DNA of 64,000 nucleotides from Actinoplanes sp. KI2 (GTDB taxonomy: Bacteria > Actinomycetota > Actinomycetes > Mycobacteriales > Micromonosporaceae), in NCBI RefSeq assembly GCF_025630775.1, contig NZ_JAOSZE010000007.1:124001-188000 (forward strand). The letters run 5' to 3'. Positions 8,200-17,105 of this stretch are shown here, piece after piece (the stretch's first letter is position 1; every line of letters begins with the position of its first letter). The notes beneath the pieces were generated by a model. That model made no database searches. It had not been told where the DNA came from and worked only from the letters and a program-made list of their open reading frames with translations. The translations under genes and the position numbers were made by a program.

Positions 8200-9393
8200 A
8201 TGCAAGATCATCCTCAGTACCGGCCGAAGTCCCGGCCGAGCGCCGCAGCCGCTCCCTGGTCGCGTCGAGCGTTCCTGGGGACCGGGGCCGTCGCGCTGGC
8301 CGGGTTGACCCTGGGCATGGCGGAACCGGCGCTCGCGACACCGGCCGGTCCGGGAACGCCGCATGGCGCGATGCCGTTCGGGCCGGTGGTGGTCGCCGAT
8401 CCGGGATCCGGAGCGGCCTACGCCCGAGCCGTACGCCTCGGGAGCTCGCGGTCCTGGCTGGCCACGTTCCAGCAGTTCGGGGCGCCGGGGTTCCCCATCT
8501 ACCGGAGCGACGACGACGGCCACACCTGGTCCAAGCTGAGCAATGTGCCGAGCACCGGCGACACCTCGGGCGTCTGGCTGCAGCCGTTTCTGTACGAGCT
8601 GCCCCGCCCCTTCGCCGGCTTCCCCAAGGGCACGTTGCTGTGTGCCGGCAACGCGCTCGGGAACTTCACCAGCACGAAGATCCAGCTGTACGCGAGCCGC
8701 GACCACGGCGTCACGTGGACCTTCCTGAGCACCGTCGCGGAGGGCGGCCCGCCGATTCCGGAGAACGGCAACACCCCGGTGTGGGAGCCTTTCCTGCTGC
8801 TGCACAAAGACCGGCTCATCTGTTACTACTCCGATCAGCGAGACCCCAGGTACGGGCAGAAACTGGCACACCAAAGCAGCCGAAATCTGCGTAGCTGGGG
8901 CCCGGTCGTCGATGACGCCGTGGGTACGGACTACGACCAGCGTCCCGGCATGACCACCGTCGCGCGGATACACGAGCGCCTGTGGATCCTGACCCACGAG
9001 GCCGGCGGCAACTCCGGCGACAATTTCTACGCCGTCCACTACAAGCTGGCGACGGATCCGGAATCGTTCGGGCCGGCCCGTGACATCGTGCTGCACGACC
9101 AGGACGGCTACATCCCGTCCGCCGCGCCGACCGTGTCGTGGTCGGACTCCGGCGGCCCGAACGGGACGATCGTGGTGACGGCGAACGGCGACCAGGATCT
9201 TTTCGTCAATCGCCACCTCGGCGATCCCGGCAAATGGACGCGGGTGTCTTCGGCGATCCCCGGCGGCTACAGCCGCCAGACCATCCCCCTCGGATGTACG
9301 GATTCCCGGCGACGCGGCCTCCTGTTCATCATCACCGGTCCGAACTACGCCGAGAACGGTCCGATACAGGCCGGCGTGGTCCCCCTGGCCTGA
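8200..9393 (+). CDS. Tat-exported Asp-box glycoside hydrolase, GH93-like (exo-arabinanase-like)
   Basis: A 397-aa secreted protein. The start carries a twin-arginine signal (SRRAFLGTGAVALAGL, about 24-42). The mature part is a sialidase-type beta-propeller with two Asp-boxes, SDDDGHTW and SRDHGVTW. Segments VWEPFLL, LICYYSDQRDP and GQKLAHQ match my memory of GH93 exo-1,5-alpha-arabinanases, which release arabinobiose from arabinan. The assignment to GH93 rather than another propeller family is inferred from those motifs. The ATG at 8200 is preceded by GGGGAG at good spacing; an upstream GTG in frame would start inside the preceding hairpin. Its neighbours are hemicellulases, which fits arabinan or arabinoxylan attack. 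Confidence 0.8.
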   Translation: MQDHPQYRPKSRPSAAAAPWSRRAFLGTGAVALAGLTLGMAEPALATPAGPGTPHGAMPFGPVVVADPGSGAAYARAVRLGSSRSWLATFQQFGAPGFPIYRSDDDGHTWSKLSNVPSTGDTSGVWLQPFLYELPRPFAGFPKGTLLCAGNALGNFTSTKIQLYASRDHGVTWTFLSTVAEGGPPIPENGNTPVWEPFLLLHKDRLICYYSDQRDPRYGQKLAHQSSRNLRSWGPVVDDAVGTDYDQRPGMTTVARIHERLWILTHEAGGNSGDNFYAVHYKLATDPESFGPARDIVLHDQDGYIPSAAPTVSWSDSGGPNGTIVVTANGDQDLFVNRHLGDPGKWTRVSSAIPGGYSRQTIPLGCTDSRRRGLLFIITGPNYAENGPIQAGVVPLA

Positions 9394-9448
9394 CAGCCGC
9401 GGCGCGGAACTGTGCGCGCCCCGTTCACTGCACATCACTCGCCCACCC

Positions 9449-9482
9449 CGGCCGCGGCGCGACAGGTTGCCGCGGCCGTTTT
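9449..9482 (+). terminator. Intrinsic terminator before the GH3 gene
   Basis: Perfect 10-bp arms (CGGCCGCGGC and complement) around a 10-nt loop, followed directly by TTTT (9479-9482). It stands between the GH93-like gene and the GH3 start at 9496, so the GH3 start codon lies only 14 bases after the terminator. That leaves little room for a separate promoter and suggests read-through control. Confidence 0.8.
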
Positions 9483-9495
9483 CAGGGAGGTCTCC

Positions 9496-12400
9496 GTGCG
9501 AGCAATGCGTGCTGCCCGAACGTTGGTGGCAATCCTGTCCCCGGTCGCGCTGTCGGTCGCGTGGTACGCCCCGGCCCCAGCGGTCGCGGCCCCACCGGAC
9601 CGGACATCGGTACCGCTCTACCTGGACACCCGCTACCCGTTCACCGAACGGGCCGCCGATCTCGTGTCCCGGATGACGCTGGCCGAGAAGGTGGCCCAGC
9701 TGCACACCAACAGCGCGCCGGCCATCCCACGGCTGGGCGTGCAGCAGTACACGTACTGGAGTGAGGGCCAGCACGGCATCAACCTGCTGGGCGGCAACAG
9801 CCAGCCGGGCAGCGTCACCGGCGGCGTACACGCCACCAGTTTCCCGACCAACCAGGCCGCCGCCATGTCCTGGGACCCCTCGATGATGTACCAGGAGACG
9901 ACCGCGATCTCGGACGAGGCCCGGGGGTTCCTCGACAAGTCGCTGTGGGGAACCGGCCAGAACAACCTGGGCAACGACAAGAACGCGTACGGCATGCTGA
10001 CCTACTGGGCGCCGACCGTGAACATGGACCGCGATCCGCGCTGGGGCCGCACCGACGAAGGATTCGGCGAGGACCCGTACCTGGTGTCCCGCATGGCCGG
10101 CGCGTTCGTCAACGGATACCAGGGCCAGACCCCGAGCGGCCGGGCGACCTCGCCGTACCTCAAGGTGGCGGCGACCGCCAAGCACTACGCGCTCAACAAC
10201 GCCGAGAACACCCGGCACAACGGCAGCTCGGACACGACTGACACGAACATCCGCGACTACTACACGCCGCAGTTCTCGAGCCTGATCCAGGACGCGCACG
10301 TGTCCGGCCTGATGACCTCGTACAACGCCATCAACGGCACCCCGTCGCCGGCCGACACGTACACCGCCAACCTGCTCGCGCAGCGGACCTACGGCTTCAA
10401 CGGCTACACCACCTCCGACTGCGGAGCCGTCGGCGACATCTACCTGCCGACCAGCCACAATTGGGCACCGCCGGGCTGGACCACCTCGACCACCGCCGGG
10501 CGGACGGTGTGGACCAACACAGCGACCGGTCGCCAGGTCAGCGCCGCGGCCGGCGCCCAGGCGTACGCGCTGCGGGCCGGTACCCAGCTCAACTGCACCG
10601 GCAGCGAGTACAGCCTGGACAACATCCAGGAGGCGATCAGCGCCGGCATCCTGACGGAGGGCATCGTCGACAACGCCCTGGTGCACGCGTTCACCATCCG
10701 CATGCAGACCGGTGAGTTCGACCCGGCGGCCAAGGTGCCCTACACCGGGATCACGAAAGACGTCATCGAGAGCGCGGACCACCAGGCGCTGGCGGTCAAG
10801 GTGGCCGACAACTCCCTGGTCCTGCTGAAGAACGACGCCGTACGCGGTGCCGGCCGGCAGTTGCTGCCGGCCGACCCCGCCGCCGTACGGAACGTGGTGA
10901 TCGTCGGCGACCTGGCCGGCAAGGTCACGCTGGGCGGATACTCCGGCGAGCCGACCCACACGACCACCCCCGTCCAGGGCATCACCGCGGCGATCCGGGC
11001 GGCCAACCCGGACGCGTCGATCGTCTTCGACGCCTGCGGCACCTCGACCACCGCCACCGCGCCGGCCGCCTGCGCGGCCGCGACGACCGACGCGCTCAAG
11101 TCGGCCGACCTGGTCGTGGTCATGGCCGGGACCGACCAGAACGTGGCCCGCGAAGAGCGGGACCTGGCCGGCCTCGCCCTGCCCGGCAACTACCGCTCGC
11201 TCATCGACCAGGTCAGCGCCGCGGACAACCCGCGGACCGTCCTGGCCCTGCAGGCCCTTGCCCCGCTGGCGATCGAGGATATTCGCCAGGCGTTCCCGGC
11301 CATCGTGTTCAGCGGCTACAACGGACAGGGCCAGGGCACCGCGCTGGCCGACGTGCTGTTCGGCAAGCAGAACCCCAGCGGGCACCTGAACTTCACCTGG
11401 TACGCCGACGACAGCCAGCTGCCGGCCATCACCAACTACGGGCTGACCCCGTCGCAGACCGGTGGACTGGGGCGCACGTACCAGTACTTCACCGGCACAC
11501 CCACGTACCCGTTCGGCTACGGTCTCAGCTACACCCGGTTCGCCTACCGTGACCTGCGCATCGATCACCCGCGAGCCACCGGCGACGACACCGTCCATGT
11601 CTCGTTCACCGTCACCAACACCGGCGCGGTCGCGGGTGCCACCGTGGCCCAGCTGTACGTCTCCGCTCCGGAAGTCACCGGCGCGAGCCAGGAACTTCCC
11701 GGCAAGCGGCTGGCCGGCTTCGCCAAGACCCGGACGCTGCAGCCGCACCAGTCCCAGCGGATCACGCTCGCCGTCCCGGTGCGACAGCTGTCGATGTGGA
11801 ACGAGGCAGCCCGCCGCCAGGAGGTCCACACCGGCCGCTACCAGTTCGCCGTGGGACCGGACTCGGCCACCGCCGCCCTGCGCGGCACCGTACGCGTGAC
11901 CGCCGACGCGACTGCCCGGCTGCGGACCGTCACCGTCCAGCCTCCGCAGGTCACCTTCGCGCCCGGCGACCAGCTCCGCCTCACCGGCGACAACCCGTGG
12001 ATCGCCGACGACACCGGCCAGGCCGGGCAGCACGTTCAGGCCTCGCGCATCATCGAGGCGGTCAAGAGCGACCAGACCTTCGCCGATCTCCGCCACGCCC
12101 GGATCACCTACCGCAGCAGCAACCCCCGCGTGGCGAAGGTCAGCCCGGACGGGACGGTGACCCTCGGTGCCAGCGGGGTCGCCACGCTGAGCGTGACCGT
12201 CGACGGCGTCACCGGATCCGTGCCGGTCACGGTCAAGGAACCGTTCACCTTCGACAGCCCGTCGATCGCCGAGCCCGGCCACCCCTTCACGGTCACCGCC
12301 ACGCTCCCGCACCCGAGCGGGGCGGCCGCGCTGAGCGATGTCACCATGACGCTCGGGGCGCCGGACGGCTGGACGCTTCAGCCGTCCTCGGCCATCAGCT

Positions 12401-13125
12401 ACCCGCGCGTGGCCGGCGGGCAGACGGTCCAGGGCGCCTGGCAGGTGACGCCACCGGCCGGTGCCGATCCGGGAGCGTTCAAGCTGACCCTGGAGATCGG
12501 CTACACCGACGCGAACGGGCGGCACAGCCAGCAGGACAGCCGCCTGGTGTCGCTGCCGTACCCGTCGTTCACGTCGGCGTACAACAGCGTGGCGATCAGC
12601 AACGACGGAACGAATGCCGGCGATATCGACGGCAACCGGGCGTCGTATTCCGCGCAGACGCTCGCCGCCGCCACGCCGAGCCTCACGCCCGGGGCCACGG
12701 TGGTGCACGACGGGCTCACCTTCACGTGGCCGAAGTCGGACCCGGGCACCCTGGACAACATCAATGCCGTCGGGCAGGTGGTCCCGATCTCCGGCTCGGG
12801 CACGAAGCTGGGCCTGCTCGGCACCGGGGTGTACGGGACCGCCTCCGGCGCCGCCACCATCGTCTACACCGACGGCACCACCCAGTCGTTCACGCTCAGC
12901 TTCTCCGACTGGTGGGCGAACTCGGCGGCTCCGGGCGGCGACATCCTGGCCACCCTGCCGTACCTGAACATCAATGGCGGGCGCCTCGACCAGCGGGTGA
13001 GCGTCTACTACACGTCGGTCGCGCTGCAGCCGGGCAAGACCATCCGTTACCTGCAACTGCCCAACGTCAACGACGGAGTGATCCCCGGCAACGTCATGCA
13101 CGTCTTCGCCGCGGCCACCGGCTGA
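9496..13125 (+). CDS. Large secreted multidomain GH3 beta-glycosidase (beta-xylosidase/beta-glucosidase type)
   Basis: A 1209-aa exported GH3 enzyme. The signal peptide covers about residues 1-33 (ending AVAA). The GH3 N-terminal barrel carries the nucleophile Asp308 in GYTTSDCGAVGD. A GH3 C-terminal domain (about 420-650, GTDQNVAREERDLAGL) and a fibronectin-III-like domain (about 670-800, TYPFGYGLSYT before it) follow. Then come a bacterial Ig-like domain (RVAKVSPDGTVTLGASGVA), an NPCBM-associated domain (about 905-1010) and a C-terminal beta-rich carbohydrate-binding-like domain. The extra modules suggest binding to insoluble polymer. GTG 9496 is preferred over the upstream frame because GGGAGG is 6-7 bases before it and the signal peptide then starts at once. 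Its likely role is trimming xylo- or gluco-oligosaccharides. Confidence 0.9.
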   Translation: MRAMRAARTLVAILSPVALSVAWYAPAPAVAAPPDRTSVPLYLDTRYPFTERAADLVSRMTLAEKVAQLHTNSAPAIPRLGVQQYTYWSEGQHGINLLGGNSQPGSVTGGVHATSFPTNQAAAMSWDPSMMYQETTAISDEARGFLDKSLWGTGQNNLGNDKNAYGMLTYWAPTVNMDRDPRWGRTDEGFGEDPYLVSRMAGAFVNGYQGQTPSGRATSPYLKVAATAKHYALNNAENTRHNGSSDTTDTNIRDYYTPQFSSLIQDAHVSGLMTSYNAINGTPSPADTYTANLLAQRTYGFNGYTTSDCGAVGDIYLPTSHNWAPPGWTTSTTAGRTVWTNTATGRQVSAAAGAQAYALRAGTQLNCTGSEYSLDNIQEAISAGILTEGIVDNALVHAFTIRMQTGEFDPAAKVPYTGITKDVIESADHQALAVKVADNSLVLLKNDAVRGAGRQLLPADPAAVRNVVIVGDLAGKVTLGGYSGEPTHTTTPVQGITAAIRAANPDASIVFDACGTSTTATAPAACAAATTDALKSADLVVVMAGTDQNVAREERDLAGLALPGNYRSLIDQVSAADNPRTVLALQALAPLAIEDIRQAFPAIVFSGYNGQGQGTALADVLFGKQNPSGHLNFTWYADDSQLPAITNYGLTPSQTGGLGRTYQYFTGTPTYPFGYGLSYTRFAYRDLRIDHPRATGDDTVHVSFTVTNTGAVAGATVAQLYVSAPEVTGASQELPGKRLAGFAKTRTLQPHQSQRITLAVPVRQLSMWNEAARRQEVHTGRYQFAVGPDSATAALRGTVRVTADATARLRTVTVQPPQVTFAPGDQLRLTGDNPWIADDTGQAGQHVQASRIIEAVKSDQTFADLRHARITYRSSNPRVAKVSPDGTVTLGASGVATLSVTVDGVTGSVPVTVKEPFTFDSPSIAEPGHPFTVTATLPHPSGAAALSDVTMTLGAPDGWTLQPSSAISYPRVAGGQTVQGAWQVTPPAGADPGAFKLTLEIGYTDANGRHSQQDSRLVSLPYPSFTSAYNSVAISNDGTNAGDIDGNRASYSAQTLAAATPSLTPGATVVHDGLTFTWPKSDPGTLDNINAVGQVVPISGSGTKLGLLGTGVYGTASGAATIVYTDGTTQSFTLSFSDWWANSAAPGGDILATLPYLNINGGRLDQRVSVYYTSVALQPGKTIRYLQLPNVNDGVIPGNVMHVFAAATG

Positions 13126-13139
13126 CCGGCACGCCGCCT

Positions 13140-13176
13140 CGACGCCGGGCCGGCCACCTCGGTCGGCCCGGCGTCG
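13140..13176 (+). terminator. Hairpin terminator after the GH3 gene
   Basis: Perfect 13-bp arms (CGACGCCGGGCCG and complement) with an 11-nt loop, 14 bp after the GH3 stop. It is GC-rich without a U-run. Confidence 0.8.
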
Positions 13177-13269
13177 GCTGCCTGCCGGCCGGCGTCCGGG
13201 CCGCACCGGTACGGATCGCGGACCGACCGGGTGATGAGCCTTGGTGGTGGCGGCTGGCAGACTTGCAGC

Positions 13270-13596
13270 GTGACGACGAGCGACCCGCTTGGCGAGCGCG
13301 TGTACTACGTGGTCGAGATGACGGTGCCCTACTCGTCCCTGTCCGAGGTGCAGGCGCAGGCCCCCGCGGAACTGGCCGGCCACCTGGCCCGTGCAGGCGA
13401 GCTCCACGAAGCTGGTGATGTGCTGATGGCCGGGGCGTTCCTGCAACCCGATCCGCAGGACGGACATCTGCGCACCATGGCGATCTGCCGCAGCCGGGAG
13501 GCCGCCGAGCGCTTCGTGGCCGGCGACCCGTTCGTCCAGAACGGGACGGTGCTCGACCATCGCATCCGGCCATGGGCCAACATGTTCGCGCGGTGA
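13270..13596 (+). CDS. YCII-related domain protein
   Basis: A 108-aa ferredoxin-like-fold protein of the YciI type. VTTSDPLGERVYYVVEMTV begins the first strand. AGELHEAGDVLMAGAF and the conserved FVAGDPFVQNGTV with Asp and Pro follow the family pattern. YciI-like proteins form dimers with a His/Asp pocket and act as small hydrolases or lyases, or have unknown jobs. The GTG at 13270 is chosen because the fold starts there; the open frame reaches back to 13231. No ribosome site is visible, so the message may be leaderless. It stands alone after a terminator. Confidence 0.75.
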   Translation: MTTSDPLGERVYYVVEMTVPYSSLSEVQAQAPAELAGHLARAGELHEAGDVLMAGAFLQPDPQDGHLRTMAICRSREAAERFVAGDPFVQNGTVLDHRIRPWANMFAR

Positions 13597-13700
13597 CCAC
13601 GATCGCGCCGGCCGCGGACGCGGGCCGGCTCGGGTGCGCCCGCGAGCAGCCGTACGGCGAAGACTTCTGCACTCGCTGGTGGTGAACCCTGCCGGGCACG

Positions 13701-15547
13701 TCAGGCCGCGGCGGGCGACCTTTTCGCGGCCGAGGCAAGTGACGCGTCAGCGCTGGGCAGGATGGCATCGACGCCTTCGTCCACGACCTGCCGGCCTCGG
13801 GTGAGCATGAGCTGCGGCGGCTGTTCCCGGCCGCGCCAGCCGCTGACGTCGGTGCCCTGCGGCGCGTGCCGGGCGATGAAGTCGGCCATCGTGGTCAGCA
13901 GTTGCTGGTCGGTGACCGGGGTCCACCCGTGCGGTTGGCTCACGCCGTAGATGAACTGGAAGTCGGGCGCTGGAGCGGTGAGGGCGTTGGTCCGCTGCTC
14001 GAAGTAGGCGACACCGTTGTTGAGGAAGTAGGTGTCCTCGGTGCCGACGTAGACGTGCAACCGGCCGGCGATCTTCGGCCCGAGCCTCGTCCAGTCGGCC
14101 GCGACGATCGACGACAGGTCGAAGTGCTTCTTCCAGTAGGCGGCCACGGTGTGGTCGACGGTGCCGGTGCGCTTGTCCCAGATCGGCGCCGGGTATCCGT
14201 CCTTGCCCTGCGGACCGAACACCGCCTGCCAGATGTCCCACTGTCCTTGGCTGCGCCCGTGCGAGGCGACCGCCCGCTCGTACGCGTTCTCCTGTCCGTT
14301 GGTCCACCAGGTGTCGCCGGTGTTCCCGCGGGCCGCCGGCCGCGGCACCGATACCCACGAGCTGCCGGTGACGTACGCGTTGGCGTCGGCGTAGATGTCG
14401 ATCACCTGATGGGCGCGGAAGTCCATCGGGTCGGGGTAGCCGGCCCAGGCGCCGGCGTAGGTGTCGGGGTAGAGCACCAGTGACGCCGCGGCGATCCACC
14501 CGCCGGTCGACCCGCCGTCGACGACCCGCCCCAGCGCTGCCCGATGGTCCGGAACGACCTGTCGATGGCCGGGATGAGCTCGGAGTTGATCGCGTCGCCG
14601 TACGGGCCGAGATTGGCCGAGTTCGCGTGGTAGGAGTCGTCGTAGAACGGGTTCTCGCTGCGCACCTGCACGGAGATGAACCGGGCCGCGTCCGCCGACA
14701 TCCACCACCGGGAGAAGTCATCGCCCAGCGACTCGTCGAAGCGGTGCGGGTTGGCGCGCGGGAAGTGGCGCGCGATCAGCTCCATGGGATACCGGACGTG
14801 GCGGTTGGCGGGCAGGTCGTAGCCGGCCGGCAGCAGGATGTCGGCGCCGAGGTAGACGTCGCGGCCCCAGAACCGGCTCAGCAGCGCCGAGCGGATCTTC
14901 AGATGCTTGACGTGCGCCGAATCGGTCGGGTTGCCCTGCTGGCCGGTGCCGCCGGGCGGGATCGTGCCGATCGGCTCGATGACCTGGTCGAGCGGGATAC
15001 GCACGGTCTGCGCGTGGCCGGTCAGGTGAACGGCGCGCGGCGTGGAGTAGACGTTGCCCGGCGAGTGCCAGATGTCGCCGCCGTCGCCCTGCGGCCAATG
15101 CACCTGGACGACCGACCCGTCCGAGCGATGGTTGGTCTCGTAGGTGCAGAAGAACGCCTGCACCACGTAGTCACCGGCCGGGATGTCCTCGAACCGGGCG
15201 AACGGGTAGCCGACCACCGCGGCGCCCGAGCGCAGCAGGATCGCCCGGCCGGGCACGGCGTGCGCGACGTCCTGGCCGAAGAACGGCACGGTGATCGGCT
15301 CGAGGTCCTGCAGGTTGTCCCGGGGCTCCGGCGCCTCGGGGCTCAGATCCGACGCGCGGGCGATGATCACAAAGGCGCGGCCCGGGCCGCTGTAGGTTCC
15401 CGCGGCCAGTGTGAGCGAGAATTCCAGGCCGGGTCGCCCGCCCGCCTCCGCGACGCCGGCGTCCGCCACGGTCACGAGACCGCCGACCGCGGCGACCGAG
15501 CCGGTCAATACGAAGCGCCGGCTGAACCCGCCCTGCCCTGCCACCAT
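13701..15547 (-). pseudogene. Tat-exported esterase/hydrolase gene split by a -1 frameshift
   Basis: Two overlapping reverse frames together encode one protein of about 615 aa. From ATG 15547 (GGGAGAAAG upstream) the first frame gives a twin-arginine signal (GFSRRFVLTGSVAAVGG) and about 330 residues of an exported hydrolase, ending at RTIGQRWG. The second frame continues with RVVDGGSTGGWIAA, where GGSTGGW looks like the nucleophile elbow, to a normal C-terminus at 13701 including VYVGTEDTYF and a HGWTPVT region. One base is missing in the G-run read from plus positions 14525-14532; restoring one G rejoins the frames as WG-R. Without it the first frame stops at 14402. This is either a recent inactivating mutation or a sequencing error. 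The fold resembles esterase/enterochelin-esterase-like proteins. Confidence 0.82.
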
Positions 15548-15666
15548 GATCTTTCTCCCGTCGCCGCGCCTGCGGACCATCCATCGAAGACGATAAGGCC
15601 GTCCCGGCCGCCGGGTGTGCCCCGACCGGCACGGAAGAGGCTTGCATGGTCAGCGCCTGGACCCAC

Positions 15667-16986
15667 CTATGCCGCGGTGCGGTCCGGGATGGCGAACGAC
15701 GTCGGCTGGCCCGTCGCCTCCAGCACAGACATCCACAGGTCACCCCAGGGGTCGACCTGGTTCCTGGAGGCCACGGCCAGCGGTATCGGCACGTGCACGA
15801 ACCGGTTCCGCCAGCTGCCGACCACCATCTCGGTGCGGCCGGCCATCGCCGCGTGCACGGCCGCCTGGGCGAGACGCAGGCAATACACGCTGTCGTACGG
15901 GTTGGCGGGGACGCTGCGGATCAGGTAGCTCGGGTCGATGTACTTGAGGTTGATCTCCTGCCCGGCCGACGCGAAGTCGGACAGGACACGGCCGCGCAGG
16001 TAGATGCCGAAGTCGCCGAGGAGCCGGTTGCCCGAGGCGTCCGCGCCGTTGGCCGCCAGGTACTCCTGGCCGGCGCCCTCGGCGACCACCACGAGCGCGT
16101 GCCCGCGTTCGCGCACGCGTTGCCGCAGGTGCGGCAGGAACCCGTCCAGATCGACCGGCACCTCGGGGATCAGCACGTAGTCGGCGTCGTTGTTGGCCAG
16201 CGCCGCGTAGCAGGCGATGAAACCCGAGTGCCGGCCCATCAGCTGCACCAGGCCGACGCCGCCGGGCTGGGCGGTGGCCTCGGAGTGCGCGGCCCGGATC
16301 GACTCGGTCGCCTTGCCGAACGCGGTCTGGAACCCGAAGCTGTGCCCGATCCAGGGGATGTCGTTGTCGATCGTCTTCGGCACGCCGACCACCGCGATCC
16401 GCCGCTCGCGGGCCTTGATCTCGTGGGTGATCCGCTGGGCGCCGCGCATCGAGCCGTCGCCGCCGATCACGAACAGGATGTCCACGCCGAGCTGGTCGAG
16501 GCGGTCGACGATCTCGACCGGATCCTGGTTGCCGCGCGACGTGCCGAGGATGGTCCCGCCGTGCTCGTTGATGTGCTGCACCGCGGCCGGCGTCAGGTCG
16601 AGGACGTCGTGCCCGTGCCGGGCGACCAGCCCGCGGTAGCCGTTGCGGAACCCGACGATCCGCGACACGCCATAGTGCGTGGTCAACTCCAGGACCAGCC
16701 CGCGGATCACGTCGTTGAGTCCCGGGCACAGCCCGCCGCAGGTGACGACGCCCACCCGGACCCTCGCCGGGTCGAAGAAGATCCGGCGCCGCGGGCCGCT
16801 GGGCTCGAACGACGGCGGCTCGCCGGTCCGCTCGCCCACCATTGCCAGGGTGTCGTCGAACAGCACGCGGTCCGCCTCGTCGACGTAATGCTCCGTCGTG
16901 CCACGCCGGTCGAGCAACCCCTGCAGCGGTGAGTCGATCCGGCACTCGCCGAGGGTCCGCACCCGCAGATCCGCCGCCTCCACCAT
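15667..16986 (-). CDS. 6-phosphofructokinase (plant-like/PPi-PFK clade, ATP-type motif)
   Basis: A 439-aa phosphofructokinase that phosphorylates fructose 6-phosphate in glycolysis. Visible landmarks are VGVVTCGGLCPGLND (nucleotide loop), VIGGDGSMRGAQ, VPKTIDNDIPW with the catalytic Asp, and LMGRHSGFIA. The PKTIDND form and total length place it with the long PFKs of plants and the PPi enzymes. GGDGS, rather than GGDD, suggests ATP as donor, which is family knowledge. ATG 16986 is preferred to upstream starts; TAGTCT lies 8 bases before it, so the message may be leaderless. It reads towards the broken esterase gene and is divergent from the ligase operon. Confidence 0.88.
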   Translation of the reverse strand: MVEAADLRVRTLGECRIDSPLQGLLDRRGTTEHYVDEADRVLFDDTLAMVGERTGEPPSFEPSGPRRRIFFDPARVRVGVVTCGGLCPGLNDVIRGLVLELTTHYGVSRIVGFRNGYRGLVARHGHDVLDLTPAAVQHINEHGGTILGTSRGNQDPVEIVDRLDQLGVDILFVIGGDGSMRGAQRITHEIKARERRIAVVGVPKTIDNDIPWIGHSFGFQTAFGKATESIRAAHSEATAQPGGVGLVQLMGRHSGFIACYAALANNDADYVLIPEVPVDLDGFLPHLRQRVRERGHALVVVAEGAGQEYLAANGADASGNRLLGDFGIYLRGRVLSDFASAGQEINLKYIDPSYLIRSVPANPYDSVYCLRLAQAAVHAAMAGRTEMVVGSWRNRFVHVPIPLAVASRNQVDPWGDLWMSVLEATGQPTSFAIPDRTAA

Positions 16987-17105
16987 GGTCCGAAGACTAG
17001 GCGGCGAACGTTTCCGGTTGATGCCGCGCGGGCCGCGGCCAGGTATGGCACAGGCGCGAAATGGGCACGTCACATATTCGGTACAAGCGATGGCGAGGGT
17101 AGGGC

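Noticed and set aside
17097..17102. GGGTAG just before the ligase-fusion start, as a sigma-B promoter
   Set aside because: No GTTT-like -35 at 14-16 bp upstream; the purine stretch is better explained as a ribosome site.
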